From positions 434,001 to 498,000 of the forward strand of contig CAWBVU010000006.1 of assembly GCA_963792405.1 (NCBI GenBank): a stretch of 64,000 nt of DNA. The letters are read 5' to 3'. Positions 41,761-50,639 of this stretch are shown piece after piece; the stretch's first letter is position 1, and each line of letters begins with the position of its first letter. The translations under genes and the position numbers were made by a program. The stretch is from SZUA-442 sp963792405. GTDB taxonomy: Bacteria; Actinomycetota; Acidimicrobiia; Spongiisociales; UBA5794. Under the pieces are notes generated by a model. That model searched no databases. It had not been told where the DNA came from and saw only the letters and a program-made list of their open reading frames with translations.

Positions 41761-42682
41761 TCCCGGGGGGCTCCTCGATCTGCTCGACCTCGTCGTCGCC
41801 CGATCGGACGGCATCGTGCCGTCGTCCGTCACCGACACCCTCGCGGAGGAGGCCCGCAGGGCGCGGATGCGTCACGGATTCCTCGGCGAGGTCCTCGTCG
41901 TGGCACTCGCCGGAGGTACGGGGGGAGGCAAGTCGTCCCTCCTCAATGCACTGGTCGGTGAGCGGGTGGTGCCGACCGGAGTCGTACGCCCCACCACCCA
42001 GAGGGCGACTGCCGTGTACGCACCCGATCCCGCAGTCGATCTCGAGCCCCTGCTGTCGGAGCTCGGCGTCGACGATCGCGTCCTGGTCGGGGGGGCAGGC
42101 GACGTGGTCTTCGTCGACCTGCCCGACTTCGACAGCACAGAGAGGGCCCATCGGCACGTCGTCGAGACGGTCCTCCCTCGTGTCGATGCCGTCGTGTGGG
42201 TCCTCGATCCCGAGAAGTACGCCGATCCGGTCCTGCACCGCGACTTCCTCGCACGGCTCGTGCCGTATCAGGACGCGTTCGTCTTCGTGCTCAACCAGGT
42301 CGACAGGCTCGGTGACGAGGCCGGCGAGGCGCGCGCGAGCCTCGCGACGTGGCTCGCCGTCGATGGCTTCGAAGCTCCCGAGGTCGTCGAAACGGTGGCG
42401 GCGTCGAAGGGGGAGCTTCCCCCCGACGTCGAGGCGCTTCGCACCCACCTGTCCTCCCGGCTCGACACGAAGGCGACCGCGATCGTCAAGCTCGCGGCGG
42501 ATCTCCGCATCGCCGCCAACGACGGCTGGCGGGCATGCCGGGACGTCGACACCTCGACACTCGACCGCGAAGGTGCCGACGGCGCCGCACTCGCCGCAGC
42601 GACCTTCGTCTCCCTCGGTGTCGCCGCATGGGAGCTTCTTGCCTCGATGGGCCCCCGGCCCGGTGTCACGGCGTCGGTCTGA
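41753..42682 (+). CDS. GTPase, second of a pair
   Basis: A 309-aa GTPase. G1 is GGTGGGKSS beginning near residue 54, G2-like RPTTQ near 79-83, G3 is DLPDFD at 122-127 and G4 is NQVD at 181-184. A predicted helical region follows, and the end (ALAAATFVSLGVAAWELL) is hydrophobic enough to touch a membrane. It shares the RPTT and DxPD features with its neighbour, suggesting descent from one ancestor. The ATG lies inside the upstream coding end. The stop overlaps a convergent lipid-kinase gene by 17 bp. Function unknown. Confidence 0.8.
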   Translation: MADPGGLLDLLDLVVARSDGIVPSSVTDTLAEEARRARMRHGFLGEVLVVALAGGTGGGKSSLLNALVGERVVPTGVVRPTTQRATAVYAPDPAVDLEPLLSELGVDDRVLVGGAGDVVFVDLPDFDSTERAHRHVVETVLPRVDAVVWVLDPEKYADPVLHRDFLARLVPYQDAFVFVLNQVDRLGDEAGEARASLATWLAVDGFEAPEVVETVAASKGELPPDVEALRTHLSSRLDTKATAIVKLAADLRIAANDGWRACRDVDTSTLDREGADGAALAAATFVSLGVAAWELLASMGPRPGVTASV

Positions 42683-43586
42683 GGACCAGCAGCGAGCCCT
42701 CCTCGGGCGTCAGCACCGCGCGATGGGCATGGCCCAGCAGTTCACCATCTGCCTGGAACGGCGACGGAGGGTCCGCCTCGATCGAGAGCTCGTCATATCC
42801 GGTCCACGAGCGCACGCCGGTCGTGTCCCGTTGGCGGACCCCGAGCGTCGCCCTGGAGAAGATCTCGAGGGATCGGAGGATGCCGAGGCTGCTCCCCGCG
42901 AGCGTCGCCACTGCGTCGTGTGGCTCCGGGGTCAGGTGCAGCGGGATCGGCCCGAGGAAGGTGAACGGGTGGTGCACCTGGGTGAGCGCGGCGACGGCGT
43001 CGAACCGGTCACCGTCGCAGACCAGCCGGAGGTTGGCCGGCTCGGACCGCCAGTTCGAGACCAGGCGCGTCACCGCCGTGGTCGCATAATGAAGGCTCCC
43101 GAACCTCGTCTTGGCGAATGGGCGGGTCTCCGCCGTCTCGACGACGTCGGCGTCGAATCCGAAACCGACGGAGAACGTCGCATACCGATGCACGGGGCCT
43201 GCGTCGGTCTCGGCCTCGATCCTCACGGTGCGTGTCGGCACCGGATGCCACTCGATCGCGCGTTCAACGGCTTTCACCGGCTTCTGGGGGATGTCGAAGA
43301 TCCGTGAAAGGACGTTGGTGGTGCCGACGGGGATCAGGCCGAGCGCCGTCGCAGAGTGCACGAGGCCGTTCGCGACGTGGTGGGCGACGCCGTCGCCCCC
43401 CATGGCGAACACCACATCGACACCTTCCGCCGCTGCTTCTGTGGAGAGGCGTTCGGTCTCGTGCGGCCCGATGGGCCACTCGGTGTGCAGCTCGTACTCG
43501 CGCTCGAGCATCGCCTTGATACGGCGGTACGCCCCCCCGGTGAACTGGGACGCGGAGGGGTTGGCGATGAGCACCGCGCTGGGCAT
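42666..43586 (-). CDS. Diacylglycerol/sphingosine-kinase-family lipid kinase
   Basis: DAGK-catalytic-domain protein of 306 aa. The nucleotide motif is M-G-G-D-G at 62-66, with the family start VLIANPSASQFTGG, then the GLIPVGTTNVLSR block, VGFGFDADVVE and the C-terminal DELSIEADPPSPFQADGE segment. These enzymes phosphorylate diacylglycerol or related lipids at the membrane. YegS/DgkB or polyprenol and sphingoid substrates are alternatives. Start 43586 follows a TAGGCT box by six bases. The gene is convergent with, and overlaps the end of, the second GTPase gene. Confidence 0.9.
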   Translation of the reverse strand: MPSAVLIANPSASQFTGGAYRRIKAMLEREYELHTEWPIGPHETERLSTEAAAEGVDVVFAMGGDGVAHHVANGLVHSATALGLIPVGTTNVLSRIFDIPQKPVKAVERAIEWHPVPTRTVRIEAETDAGPVHRYATFSVGFGFDADVVETAETRPFAKTRFGSLHYATTAVTRLVSNWRSEPANLRLVCDGDRFDAVAALTQVHHPFTFLGPIPLHLTPEPHDAVATLAGSSLGILRSLEIFSRATLGVRQRDTTGVRSWTGYDELSIEADPPSPFQADGELLGHAHRAVLTPEEGSLLVLRPTP

Positions 43587-43592
43587 TCGGGA

Positions 43593-43598
43593 AGCCTA
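43593..43598 (-). promoter_or_regulatory. Leaderless -10 box TAGGCT for the lipid kinase
   Basis: TAGGCT on the minus strand, six bases before the ATG at 43586. No ribosome site lies between. Confidence 0.45.
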
Positions 43599-43635
43599 TG
43601 CGCCACGGCACCGCCACCGTCGGTCCGGCGGCATG

Positions 43636-44004
43636 TCACCCTGCGAGGAGCTTCTCCACCTGGATGCGGAGGTCGAGGGGTCGGAACGGCTTCGTCATGA
43701 AGCTGTCGGCGCCGCCCCGTGCAGCCTTGTCCGCCATCTCCGGCTGGGCATGGGCCGTGAGCACCAACACCTTGATCGATGCCGTATCGGTGTCATCGCG
43801 GAGCTGCCTGAGCACCTCCCACCCGTCGAGCCCCGGCAGGCCGATATCGAGGACGACCGCATCGGGTCGATCATGGCGAATGGCTTCGAGCCCCTCCATC
43901 CCGTCGCTCGCCGAGGACACCTCGACGCCGAGCACACGGAGGCACACCTCGATGAGGCGCCTCACGGACGCAGAATCCTCGATGACGAGCACTCGCTGTT
44001 CCAC
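43636..44004 (-). CDS. CheY-like single-domain response regulator
   Basis: Receiver domain only (122 aa from GTG 44004), with no output domain. The acidic pocket is Glu9-Asp10 (VLVIEDS), the phosphoacceptor is Asp53 (VVLDIGLPG), and the conserved Thr and Lys are in LVLTAHAQ and FMTKPF. It would signal by protein contact like CheY or Spo0F. No sensor kinase is nearby. The start is uncertain: the receiver homology begins at the GTG, while an ATG at 44067 would add 21 residues without a clear ribosome site. Confidence 0.85.
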   Translation of the reverse strand: MEQRVLVIEDSASVRRLIEVCLRVLGVEVSSASDGMEGLEAIRHDRPDAVVLDIGLPGLDGWEVLRQLRDDTDTASIKVLVLTAHAQPEMADKAARGGADSFMTKPFRPLDLRIQVEKLLAG

Positions 44005-44126
44005 CCGAGTGATATCGGAACCTCCCGCCGAGGACTTCAGCGATTGTTCGTCGGTGGCGATGGGCACAGGGCAGGCACGGTGCGTAGCCTGAAGGTGTCG
44101 TCGATCGCTGAGCCCGAGGAGGACGC

Positions 44127-45674
44127 GTGCTGACCCCGTACCGGACCGAACCGTATTCGGACTTCACCGATCCGTCGAATGCCCAACGCTATCGCAGGGC
44201 ACTCGAGCAGGTCGCGGACCACCTCGGTGCCAGGGCGTCGCTCGTGATCGGCGGAGAGCTCATCGACACGAAGGGATCGATCGAGTCGGTCGATCCCTCG
44301 ATGGCGGCCAGGATGGTCGGCACCAGCGCGTCGGCGTCGAAGGACCACGTCGATGCCGCCATTTCAGCCGCATGGGAGGCGTTCGCCGGCTGGTCGCGGC
44401 GCACAGCAGAGGAGCGCGCGGGCCTCATCCACCGCGTCGGTGACATGATCGCCGATCGCTCGTACGAATTCGCCGCATGGCAGACCTACGAGGCGGGGAA
44501 GAACTGGGCGGAGGCCGAGGCCGACGTCGCCGAGGCGATCGACTTCTGCAGGTACTACGCCCATCAGGCCCTTGCCGTGTCGCAGCCGCTCCCGGTGCAC
44601 GAGTATCCCGGCGAGGTGAACACGTCCTGGCTCCAGCCCCTTGGCGCCGGCGTCGTGATCCCGCCCTGGAACTTCCCGCTCGCCATCCTCGTCGGGATGA
44701 CCATGGGGCCCGTCGCCGCAGGCAACACCGTCGTCCTCAAGCCGGCGTCGAACACACCCATGGTCGGGTGGGGGTTCATGGGTGTGCTCGAGGAGGCGGG
44801 GCTGCCACCGGGCGTCGTCAACTTCGTCCCCGGATCCGGTGGGGCGATCGGCGACGCGCTCGTCGATGATCCGCGCACCCGCTTCATCAACTTCACCGGC
44901 TCCAAAGAGGTGGGGCTGCGCATCGCCGAGCGGGCGGCGAAGGTCCATGACGGCCAGAAGTGGCTCAAGCGCGCCTACATGGAGATGGGGGGCAAGGACG
45001 CCCTCATCGTGGACGACACCTGCGACCTCGACGCCGCCGCGGCGGACGCCGTGCGCTCGGCCTTCGGCTTCCAGGGCCAGAAGTGCTCTGCGTGTTCACG
45101 CCTCATCGTCTTCGAGTCGGTGCATGACGCCCTCCTCGACAGGGTGCTCGACATCGCCTCGGGGCTGAGCATCGGTCCCGCCGAGGACAACCATCCGATC
45201 GGGCCGGTCATCTCCGCGGCGCAGCACTCAGCCATCCTGTCGGACATCGCATCGGGCAAGGAGGAGGCGAACCTCGTGATGGGAGGAAGGCCGATCGATC
45301 GCGATGGTGGCTACTACATCGAACCGACCGTGTTCGACGACGTCGCCCCCGATTCGAGGCTCGCCCAGCACGAGATCTTTGGCCCCGTGCTCTCAGTGAT
45401 CACCGTGCGCGACTTCGACGAGGCCCTCGAGGTGGCGAACGGCACCGAGTACGGGCTCACCGGGGGGCTCTACTCGTCGGACGAGCGCCGCCTCGACAGG
45501 GCGGCACGGGAGTTCCATGTGGGCAACCTGTACCTGAACCGCAAGATCACGGGCGCCCTCGTTGGCATCCAGCCGTTCGGCGGCTTCAACATGTCGGGGA
45601 GCAACGCCAAGGCGGGCGGCCCGGACTACCTGCGCCTGTTCATGGAGATGAAGTCGGTCTCGCGACGGATCTGA
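44127..45674 (+). CDS. pruA: 1-pyrroline-5-carboxylate (L-glutamate gamma-semialdehyde) dehydrogenase
   Basis: Second step of proline degradation, oxidising glutamate semialdehyde to glutamate with NAD+. The protein is 515 aa, the usual length of the stand-alone RocA/PruA enzyme. It has PWNFPLAILVGMTMGPVAAGN, the FTGSKEVGLRIAE cofactor region, EMGGKDALIVD with the general-base Glu and the catalytic Cys320 in FQGQKCSAC. The end carries PFGGFNMSGSNAKAGGPDYL, typical of this subfamily. No proline dehydrogenase gene is adjacent. GAGGAGGA precedes the ATG at 44127, and a TAGCCT sits about 35 bases further up. Confidence 0.93.
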   Translation: MLTPYRTEPYSDFTDPSNAQRYRRALEQVADHLGARASLVIGGELIDTKGSIESVDPSMAARMVGTSASASKDHVDAAISAAWEAFAGWSRRTAEERAGLIHRVGDMIADRSYEFAAWQTYEAGKNWAEAEADVAEAIDFCRYYAHQALAVSQPLPVHEYPGEVNTSWLQPLGAGVVIPPWNFPLAILVGMTMGPVAAGNTVVLKPASNTPMVGWGFMGVLEEAGLPPGVVNFVPGSGGAIGDALVDDPRTRFINFTGSKEVGLRIAERAAKVHDGQKWLKRAYMEMGGKDALIVDDTCDLDAAAADAVRSAFGFQGQKCSACSRLIVFESVHDALLDRVLDIASGLSIGPAEDNHPIGPVISAAQHSAILSDIASGKEEANLVMGGRPIDRDGGYYIEPTVFDDVAPDSRLAQHEIFGPVLSVITVRDFDEALEVANGTEYGLTGGLYSSDERRLDRAAREFHVGNLYLNRKITGALVGIQPFGGFNMSGSNAKAGGPDYLRLFMEMKSVSRRI

Positions 45675-45677
45675 TGA

Positions 45678-46619
45678 TCACACGTCGCTTCCGTCGCCCG
45701 TGTAGGTGAACCAGATCACGGCGTTGCCGAGGGTGTCGAGCACGATCGCCGTGTCTCCCTCGTTCGACCACACCGGCGTATCCGAGCACCAGTGGATCGC
45801 CCCTGACGGTCCCCCGTCGCACCCCGTCACGACCGTGACCGATTCGCCGACGGCGAGGGTGGTGCCCGATGGGAAGGTCATCCGATTCGTGGAGCTCTCG
45901 TCGCGCAGCACCCACCCCCCGATGGACACCCTGCCGTACCCCTCGTTGACGATCGTGACGTACTCGTCGCTGAGCGCATCATCGTCGGGACCCTGGGGGT
46001 CGTGGTTCAACTCGGACACGCGGATGACGGGCCGATCGGCCTGCACGCCCTCGGCGTCACCACACGCGAACGTGCCCCACATGCCCTTGCCGGACTGGAA
46101 CGCCCTCGCCTCGCTCGCCTTCATCGCCGCGGCGTGCTCGTTGCCGTTCTGGATCGCCACGGCTTCCCCCTCGGCGACGAGCGTCGCGTTGACGAGCTCG
46201 ACCCGGTCCCCATCCTCCAGGTAGACGAACCGCAACGCCCGCCCGAACGAGTCGACGTCCTCATCACCCGCCACGAGGAGCACCTGCTTGCCGAGCACGA
46301 GCCCTGTCAGGGCGGACCCTGCCTCCTCACCCCAGCACTCGTCCAGTTCCGGCGCGTTGATGCCGAGGAGCCGTACCTCGGTGTCGATGCCGTCGATGAC
46401 GACGTCCATCGTGTCGCCATCCGTCACGGAGGTCACGGTGCCCACCACCCGTTCCTCGTCGGGGGGCAGCGTTGGTGTCGTGGTGGAGGGAACCGAGCCA
46501 CCGGGAAGCGTCGTCGTGGTCGATGTCGTGTCGAGGAACTCGGTTGCCTGCGGACGCGCCGTGCACGCCGCCGTGACGACGGCGACCACGAGGATGGGAA
46601 CCACCGATCGTCTCCGCAT
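45678..46619 (-). CDS. Thermonuclease-like lipoprotein with C-terminal lamin-tail domain
   Basis: A 313-aa exported protein. The signal peptide ends V-T-A-A-C near residue 19, followed by a Thr/Ser/Pro-rich linker. The SNase domain (about 60-175) has VTSVTDGDTMDVVIDG, VRLLGINAPEL with the conserved Asp/Arg/Glu set, and DSFGRALRFVYLEDG. The C-terminal part (about 195-313) with VRVSELN-like strand, DEYVTIVNEG and GGWVLRDESS is a lamin-tail (LTD) domain, common next to secreted nucleases. It probably degrades external DNA or RNA. It converges on pruA. The start has a TACCGT box six bases upstream. Confidence 0.9.
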   Translation of the reverse strand: MRRRSVVPILVVAVVTAACTARPQATEFLDTTSTTTTLPGGSVPSTTTPTLPPDEERVVGTVTSVTDGDTMDVVIDGIDTEVRLLGINAPELDECWGEEAGSALTGLVLGKQVLLVAGDEDVDSFGRALRFVYLEDGDRVELVNATLVAEGEAVAIQNGNEHAAAMKASEARAFQSGKGMWGTFACGDAEGVQADRPVIRVSELNHDPQGPDDDALSDEYVTIVNEGYGRVSIGGWVLRDESSTNRMTFPSGTTLAVGESVTVVTGCDGGPSGAIHWCSDTPVWSNEGDTAIVLDTLGNAVIWFTYTGDGSDV

Positions 46620-46625
46620 GGCGGA

Positions 46626-46631
46626 ACGGTA
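46626..46631 (-). promoter_or_regulatory. Leaderless -10 box TACCGT for the SNase lipoprotein
   Basis: TACCGT on the minus strand, six bases before the ATG at 46619. Confidence 0.45.
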
Positions 46632-46726
46632 GGCGCCCGACGCGGGAACTCACGGAATCGACGACCCCGCCATCGCCGGGTCGTCGCAGTAGGATCGCAC
46701 GACCCCATACCGAACCCGGAGGATCC

Positions 46727-47491
46727 ATGAACAGCCCCTTCGACCTCACCGGCCGGGTCGCCCTCGTGACCGGCGGGAACAACGGCATCGGCCTCGGCAT
46801 GGCCAAGGGCCTCGTGGATGCGGGTGCGTCGGTGGTGATCTGGGGTCGCAACCGGGTCCGCAACACCGAAGCCGTCGATCTCCTGACGAGCGGCGGAGGT
46901 GAGGTCGTGTCACTCGCCGTCGACGTCGGCGTCGAGGACGAGGTCGTCGATGCCTTCGCATCGGCGATCGAGGCGTTCGGGCACGTCGATGCCGTCTTTG
47001 CCAATGCAGGCGTCGGCGCGGGAGCGACGGCCTTCGGTGACATGACCACCGAGGAGTGGCGTGCGATCTTCAGGGTCAACATGGACGGCGTGTTCTGGAC
47101 CTTCCGCGAGGCCGTCAACCACATGAAGGGCAGGGGAGGGGGCTCCCTCGTCGCGACGTCCTCGGTGTCTGCGGACGCCGGCTTCCCAAGGGGTGAGCAC
47201 TACGCCGCGACGAAGGCGGGCGTGAGGGCGCTGATCCAGGGGATCGCCGTCGAATACGGGAAGTACGGGATCAGGGCGAACGCCATCGCCCCCGGGTGGG
47301 TCGTCACCGGTATGACCGACGGCTTCATCGAGGGGGATCGGTTCACCGACCACGTCCTGCCGCGCATCCCGGCCGGTCGATGGGGGCGGCCGGAGGACTT
47401 CGAGGGGATCGCCGTGTACCTGGCCTCGGACGCGTCTCGCTGGCACACCGGCGACACGATCACCATCGACGGCGGCTACCTGAAGAAGTAG
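46727..47491 (+). CDS. SDR-family oxidoreductase (3-oxoacyl-type)
   Basis: Classical short-chain dehydrogenase of 254 aa. The NAD(P) loop is TGGNNGIGLG, catalytic Ser is in TSSVSAD and Tyr-x3-Lys in HYAATKAG. The end is ITIDGGYLKK. FabG- and gluconate-dehydrogenase-like relatives reduce or oxidise keto/hydroxy groups, so the substrate is open. GGAGGA precedes the ATG, and TAGGAT lies at 46690-46695. It is the first of a rightward run of acyl-CoA metabolism genes, with a 71-bp gap to the next SDR. Confidence 0.88.
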   Translation: MNSPFDLTGRVALVTGGNNGIGLGMAKGLVDAGASVVIWGRNRVRNTEAVDLLTSGGGEVVSLAVDVGVEDEVVDAFASAIEAFGHVDAVFANAGVGAGATAFGDMTTEEWRAIFRVNMDGVFWTFREAVNHMKGRGGGSLVATSSVSADAGFPRGEHYAATKAGVRALIQGIAVEYGKYGIRANAIAPGWVVTGMTDGFIEGDRFTDHVLPRIPAGRWGRPEDFEGIAVYLASDASRWHTGDTITIDGGYLKK

Positions 47492-47562
47492 CGGGCGACC
47501 CTCGGCCCGAGGGGGGACCCGCACGGCTCCTAGACTGCGCGACGTCGGCCTCAGGAGTTCAC

Positions 47563-48474
47563 ATGATCACGTTCGATGAGCAGGTGGCGATCGTCACCGG
47601 AGCAGGACACGGTCTCGGGCGTTCGCATGCGCGTGCGCTCGCCGAGCGAGGCGCGCGCGTCGTCGTCAACGATCTCGGCGGAGCACGGGACGGCACCGGA
47701 TCGTCATTGTCCGCAGCCGAGGCGGTCGTCGCCGAGATCGAGGCGGCCGGTGGCGAAGCGATCGCCAGCGGAGCGGACGTGACCGACGCAGCCGCCGTGG
47801 AGGCGATGGTGGGGGCCGCGCTCGAGCGCTGGGGCCGCGTCGACATCCTCATCAACAATGCGGGCATCCTGAGGGACAAGTCGTTCCACAACATGGACCA
47901 GGCCGATTTCGACCTCGTGGTGAAGGTGCACCTCGGCGGGTCCGCCCTCTGCACGAAGGCCGTGTGGGGTCCGATGCGCGATCAGGGCTATGGCAGGGTC
48001 GTGATGACCACCTCGTCGTCCGGCCTCTACGGGAACTTCGGGCAGGCGAACTACGGAGCAGCGAAACTGGGACTCGTCGGCCTCATGAACACTCTTCGGC
48101 TCGAGGGCGCCAAGTACGACATCAGGGTCAACGCGATCGCCCCCGTGGCCCACACCCGCATGACCGACGAGTTGCTCCCCGACGAGGCAAAGGCGCTCCT
48201 GCAGCCGGAGGAGGTGACGCCGGCGGTGCTGTTCCTCGCATCCGCGGACGCGCCGTCGGGGGTCACGCTCGCCGCTGGTGCCGGTGCCTACGCCGCCGCC
48301 GTCATCAACGAGACCGAGGGGATCTGGCTGCCTCCCGGCGAGCGCACACCCGAGGCCATCGCCTCGCACTTCGACGACATCGTCGCCCCCGAGGGGCAGC
48401 GGTCCCTCGATGCGGGAGGCGAGCAGACCATGAAGTTCCTCGGCAAGGCCATGGCGGCCGGGCCGGGCTCCTGA
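47563..48474 (+). CDS. SDR, (3R)-hydroxyacyl-CoA dehydrogenase-like (HSD17B4 type)
   Basis: A 303-aa SDR longer than the classical type. Cofactor loop TGAGHGLGRSHA is followed by VNDLGGARDGTG, the insertion typical of peroxisomal multifunctional-enzyme-like (HSD17B4) dehydrogenases. The catalytic Ser-Tyr-Lys are in TTSSSGLYG and NYGAAKLG. Such enzymes oxidise (3R)-hydroxyacyl-CoA in beta-oxidation of steroid side chains or fatty acids. AGGAG precedes the ATG, and TAGACT is at 47531-47536. The thiolase starts 13 bp downstream, and a MaoC hydratase is nearby, making a consistent set. Confidence 0.9.
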   Translation: MITFDEQVAIVTGAGHGLGRSHARALAERGARVVVNDLGGARDGTGSSLSAAEAVVAEIEAAGGEAIASGADVTDAAAVEAMVGAALERWGRVDILINNAGILRDKSFHNMDQADFDLVVKVHLGGSALCTKAVWGPMRDQGYGRVVMTTSSSGLYGNFGQANYGAAKLGLVGLMNTLRLEGAKYDIRVNAIAPVAHTRMTDELLPDEAKALLQPEEVTPAVLFLASADAPSGVTLAAGAGAYAAAVINETEGIWLPPGERTPEAIASHFDDIVAPEGQRSLDAGGEQTMKFLGKAMAAGPGS

Positions 48475-48486
48475 GGAGGCGACGTG

Positions 48487-49662
48487 ATGGAAGCAGTCAT
48501 CGTATCCGCGGCGCGCACGCCGATCGGCAAGGCGTACAGGGGCGCGTTCAACGACCTCGAGGCACCGAGCCTGGGCGCGGTGGCCATTTCCGCTGCGGTC
48601 GAGCGTGCGGGCATCGACCCGGCAGAGGTCGACGACGTCATCATGGGATGTGCGATGCCCCAGGGCACCCAGTTCCCGAACATCGGACGCCTCACGTCGT
48701 TGCGTGCGGGACTCCCCACGTCGGTCAGTGGGATGACGATCGATCGACAGTGCAGCTCGGGCATGATGGCCATCGCCACGGCCGCGAAGCAGGTCATCGT
48801 CGACGGGATGGAGGTCGTCGTCGCCGGGGGCCTCGAGTCGATCTCGCTCGCACAGAACGAGCACACGAACACATGGCGCATGGTCGATCCTGCCCTCATC
48901 GAGATGCACCCCGCGGCGTACATGCCGATGCTCGGGACGGCGGAGGTCGTCGCGGAGCGCTTCGGCATCTCGCGCGATGCCCAGGATGCCTACGCCTACC
49001 AGTCCCAGATGCGCACGGCCGCCGCCCAGGAGGCGGGCGCCTTCGATGATGAGATCGTGCCGGTGACCGCACGCAAGGCGATCGTCGATCGGGAGTCCGG
49101 CGCCGTCAGCCACGAGCAGGTCACGCTCACCCTCGATGAGGGGAACCGGCCGTCGACCACGCCGGAGGGGCTGGCGATGCTGCCACCGGTGGCAGGGGGG
49201 ACGATCACGGCGGGGAACGCGAGCCAGTTGTCCGACGGCGCGGCCGCGACGGTCGTGATGAGCGCGGCCGCGGCGGAGTCGAGGGGCCTCGAGCCGCTCG
49301 GCTACTACCGGGGTATCGCGGTGGCAGGCGTCGACCCCGACATCATGGGCATCGGCCCCGTCGTCGCCGTCCCCAAGCTCCTCGCACAGGCGGGTCTGAC
49401 GATGGACGACATCGGCCTGTGGGAGCTCAACGAGGCCTTCGCGGTCCAGGTGATCTACTGCAGGGACCAGCTCGGCATCCCCGACGAGAAGCTCAACGTC
49501 GACGGAGGGGCGATCTCCATCGGGCATCCCTATGGGATGACGGGCGCCCGCATGGTCATGCACGCCCTCATCGAGGGGAGGCGCAGGGGCGCGAGGTACG
49601 TGGTGTCGACGATGTGCGTCGGAGGGGGCATGGGGGCAGCGGGCCTCTTCGAGGTGGCGTGA
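48487..49662 (+). CDS. Thiolase (acetyl-CoA acetyltransferase family)
   Basis: Thiolase of 391 aa that cleaves 3-ketoacyl-CoA with CoA to release acetyl- or propionyl-CoA, or condenses in reverse. Nucleophile Cys89 is in TIDRQCSSG. The second active-site parts are NEAFAVQ, the GHPYGMTGARM His and the late CVGGGMGAAGLF Cys loop. All are intact. The ATG at 48487 has GAGGAGG upstream, and a GTG directly before it at 48484 is an alternative. It ends in TGATG shared with the quinone oxidoreductase start. Confidence 0.94.
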   Translation: MEAVIVSAARTPIGKAYRGAFNDLEAPSLGAVAISAAVERAGIDPAEVDDVIMGCAMPQGTQFPNIGRLTSLRAGLPTSVSGMTIDRQCSSGMMAIATAAKQVIVDGMEVVVAGGLESISLAQNEHTNTWRMVDPALIEMHPAAYMPMLGTAEVVAERFGISRDAQDAYAYQSQMRTAAAQEAGAFDDEIVPVTARKAIVDRESGAVSHEQVTLTLDEGNRPSTTPEGLAMLPPVAGGTITAGNASQLSDGAAATVVMSAAAAESRGLEPLGYYRGIAVAGVDPDIMGIGPVVAVPKLLAQAGLTMDDIGLWELNEAFAVQVIYCRDQLGIPDEKLNVDGGAISIGHPYGMTGARMVMHALIEGRRRGARYVVSTMCVGGGMGAAGLFEVA

Positions 49663-50639
49663 TGCGCGCCGTCGTGTGCACCGAGCTCGGGCCGCCCGAG
49701 GTGCTCACGATCTCGGAGTTGCCCGAGCCCGTCCCGGGCCCCGGTCAGATCGTGATCGACGTCGCCGTCGCGGGGTTCAATTTCCCCGACCTGCTCATCA
49801 TCGAAGGTCGGTACCAGTTCCGGGCGGAACCCCCCTTCGCGCCCGGAGGTGAGGCCGCGGGCGTCGTCGCAGCGGTGGGACCCGGTGTGGAAGGGTTCGC
49901 CCCGGGCGACAGGGTGGCGGCGTTCGGACCGTACGGGGCGTTCGCAGACAGATGGCTCGTCGACGCCGCCGTCGCCGTTCACCTCCCGGACGACATCACA
50001 TTCGAGGCTGCGGCCGCGAGCACCATGACCCATGGCACCGCCTACCACGCCCTCGTGGACAGGGCCCACGTCCGTGCGGGCGAGACCGTGCTCGTCCTCG
50101 GGGCCGCGGGTGGTGTGGGGTCCGCGGCCATCCAGCTCGGGCGGGCGTTCGGCGCGACCGTGATCGCAGCGGCGAGTTCCACCGACAAGCTCGAGTTCTG
50201 CCGCGCCCTGGGTGCCGACGCCACCATCGACTACCTCGACGCCGACCTGCGGGCATCGCTCAGGGAGGCGACCGGCGGGCGGGGCGTCGATGTCGTGGTG
50301 GATCCCGTCGGTGGTGCCATCTCCGAAGCGGCATTCCGATCGATGGCGTGGAACGGTCGCCACCTCGTCGTCGGATTCGCCTCAGGGGAGATCCCCTCGC
50401 TTCCGCTGAACCTCCCGTTGTTGAAGGGCTCGGCGGTCGTGGGCGTCTTCTGGGGGTCGTTCGCGATGCGCGACCCGGATGCCAACAGGGCGAACGCCGA
50501 TGCGGTCTTCGGATTGATGCGCTCGGGCTCGATCGATCCGCCGATCATGGAGGTGCTCCCATTCGCACGGTTCAGGGAAGGGCTGGACCTGATGGCATCG
50601 AGGGCCGTGCTCGGCAAGGTGCTCCTGGCGCTCGACTAG
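49662..50639 (+). CDS. Zinc-free medium-chain dehydrogenase, NADPH:quinone oxidoreductase-like
   Basis: MDR protein of 325 aa with the quinone oxidoreductase plan: N-terminal GroES-like part (FNFPDLLIIEGRYQ, PFAPGGEAAGVV) and a Rossmann domain with VLGAAGGVGSAAIQLG. The catalytic-zinc Cys/His set of alcohol dehydrogenases is absent. It may reduce quinones or enoyl-CoA-type double bonds, and in an acyl-CoA cluster an enoyl reductase role is plausible but unproven. The ATG shares a base with the thiolase stop. It converges on the next SDR, overlapping by four bases. Confidence 0.87.
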   Translation: MRAVVCTELGPPEVLTISELPEPVPGPGQIVIDVAVAGFNFPDLLIIEGRYQFRAEPPFAPGGEAAGVVAAVGPGVEGFAPGDRVAAFGPYGAFADRWLVDAAVAVHLPDDITFEAAAASTMTHGTAYHALVDRAHVRAGETVLVLGAAGGVGSAAIQLGRAFGATVIAAASSTDKLEFCRALGADATIDYLDADLRASLREATGGRGVDVVVDPVGGAISEAAFRSMAWNGRHLVVGFASGEIPSLPLNLPLLKGSAVVGVFWGSFAMRDPDANRANADAVFGLMRSGSIDPPIMEVLPFARFREGLDLMASRAVLGKVLLALD

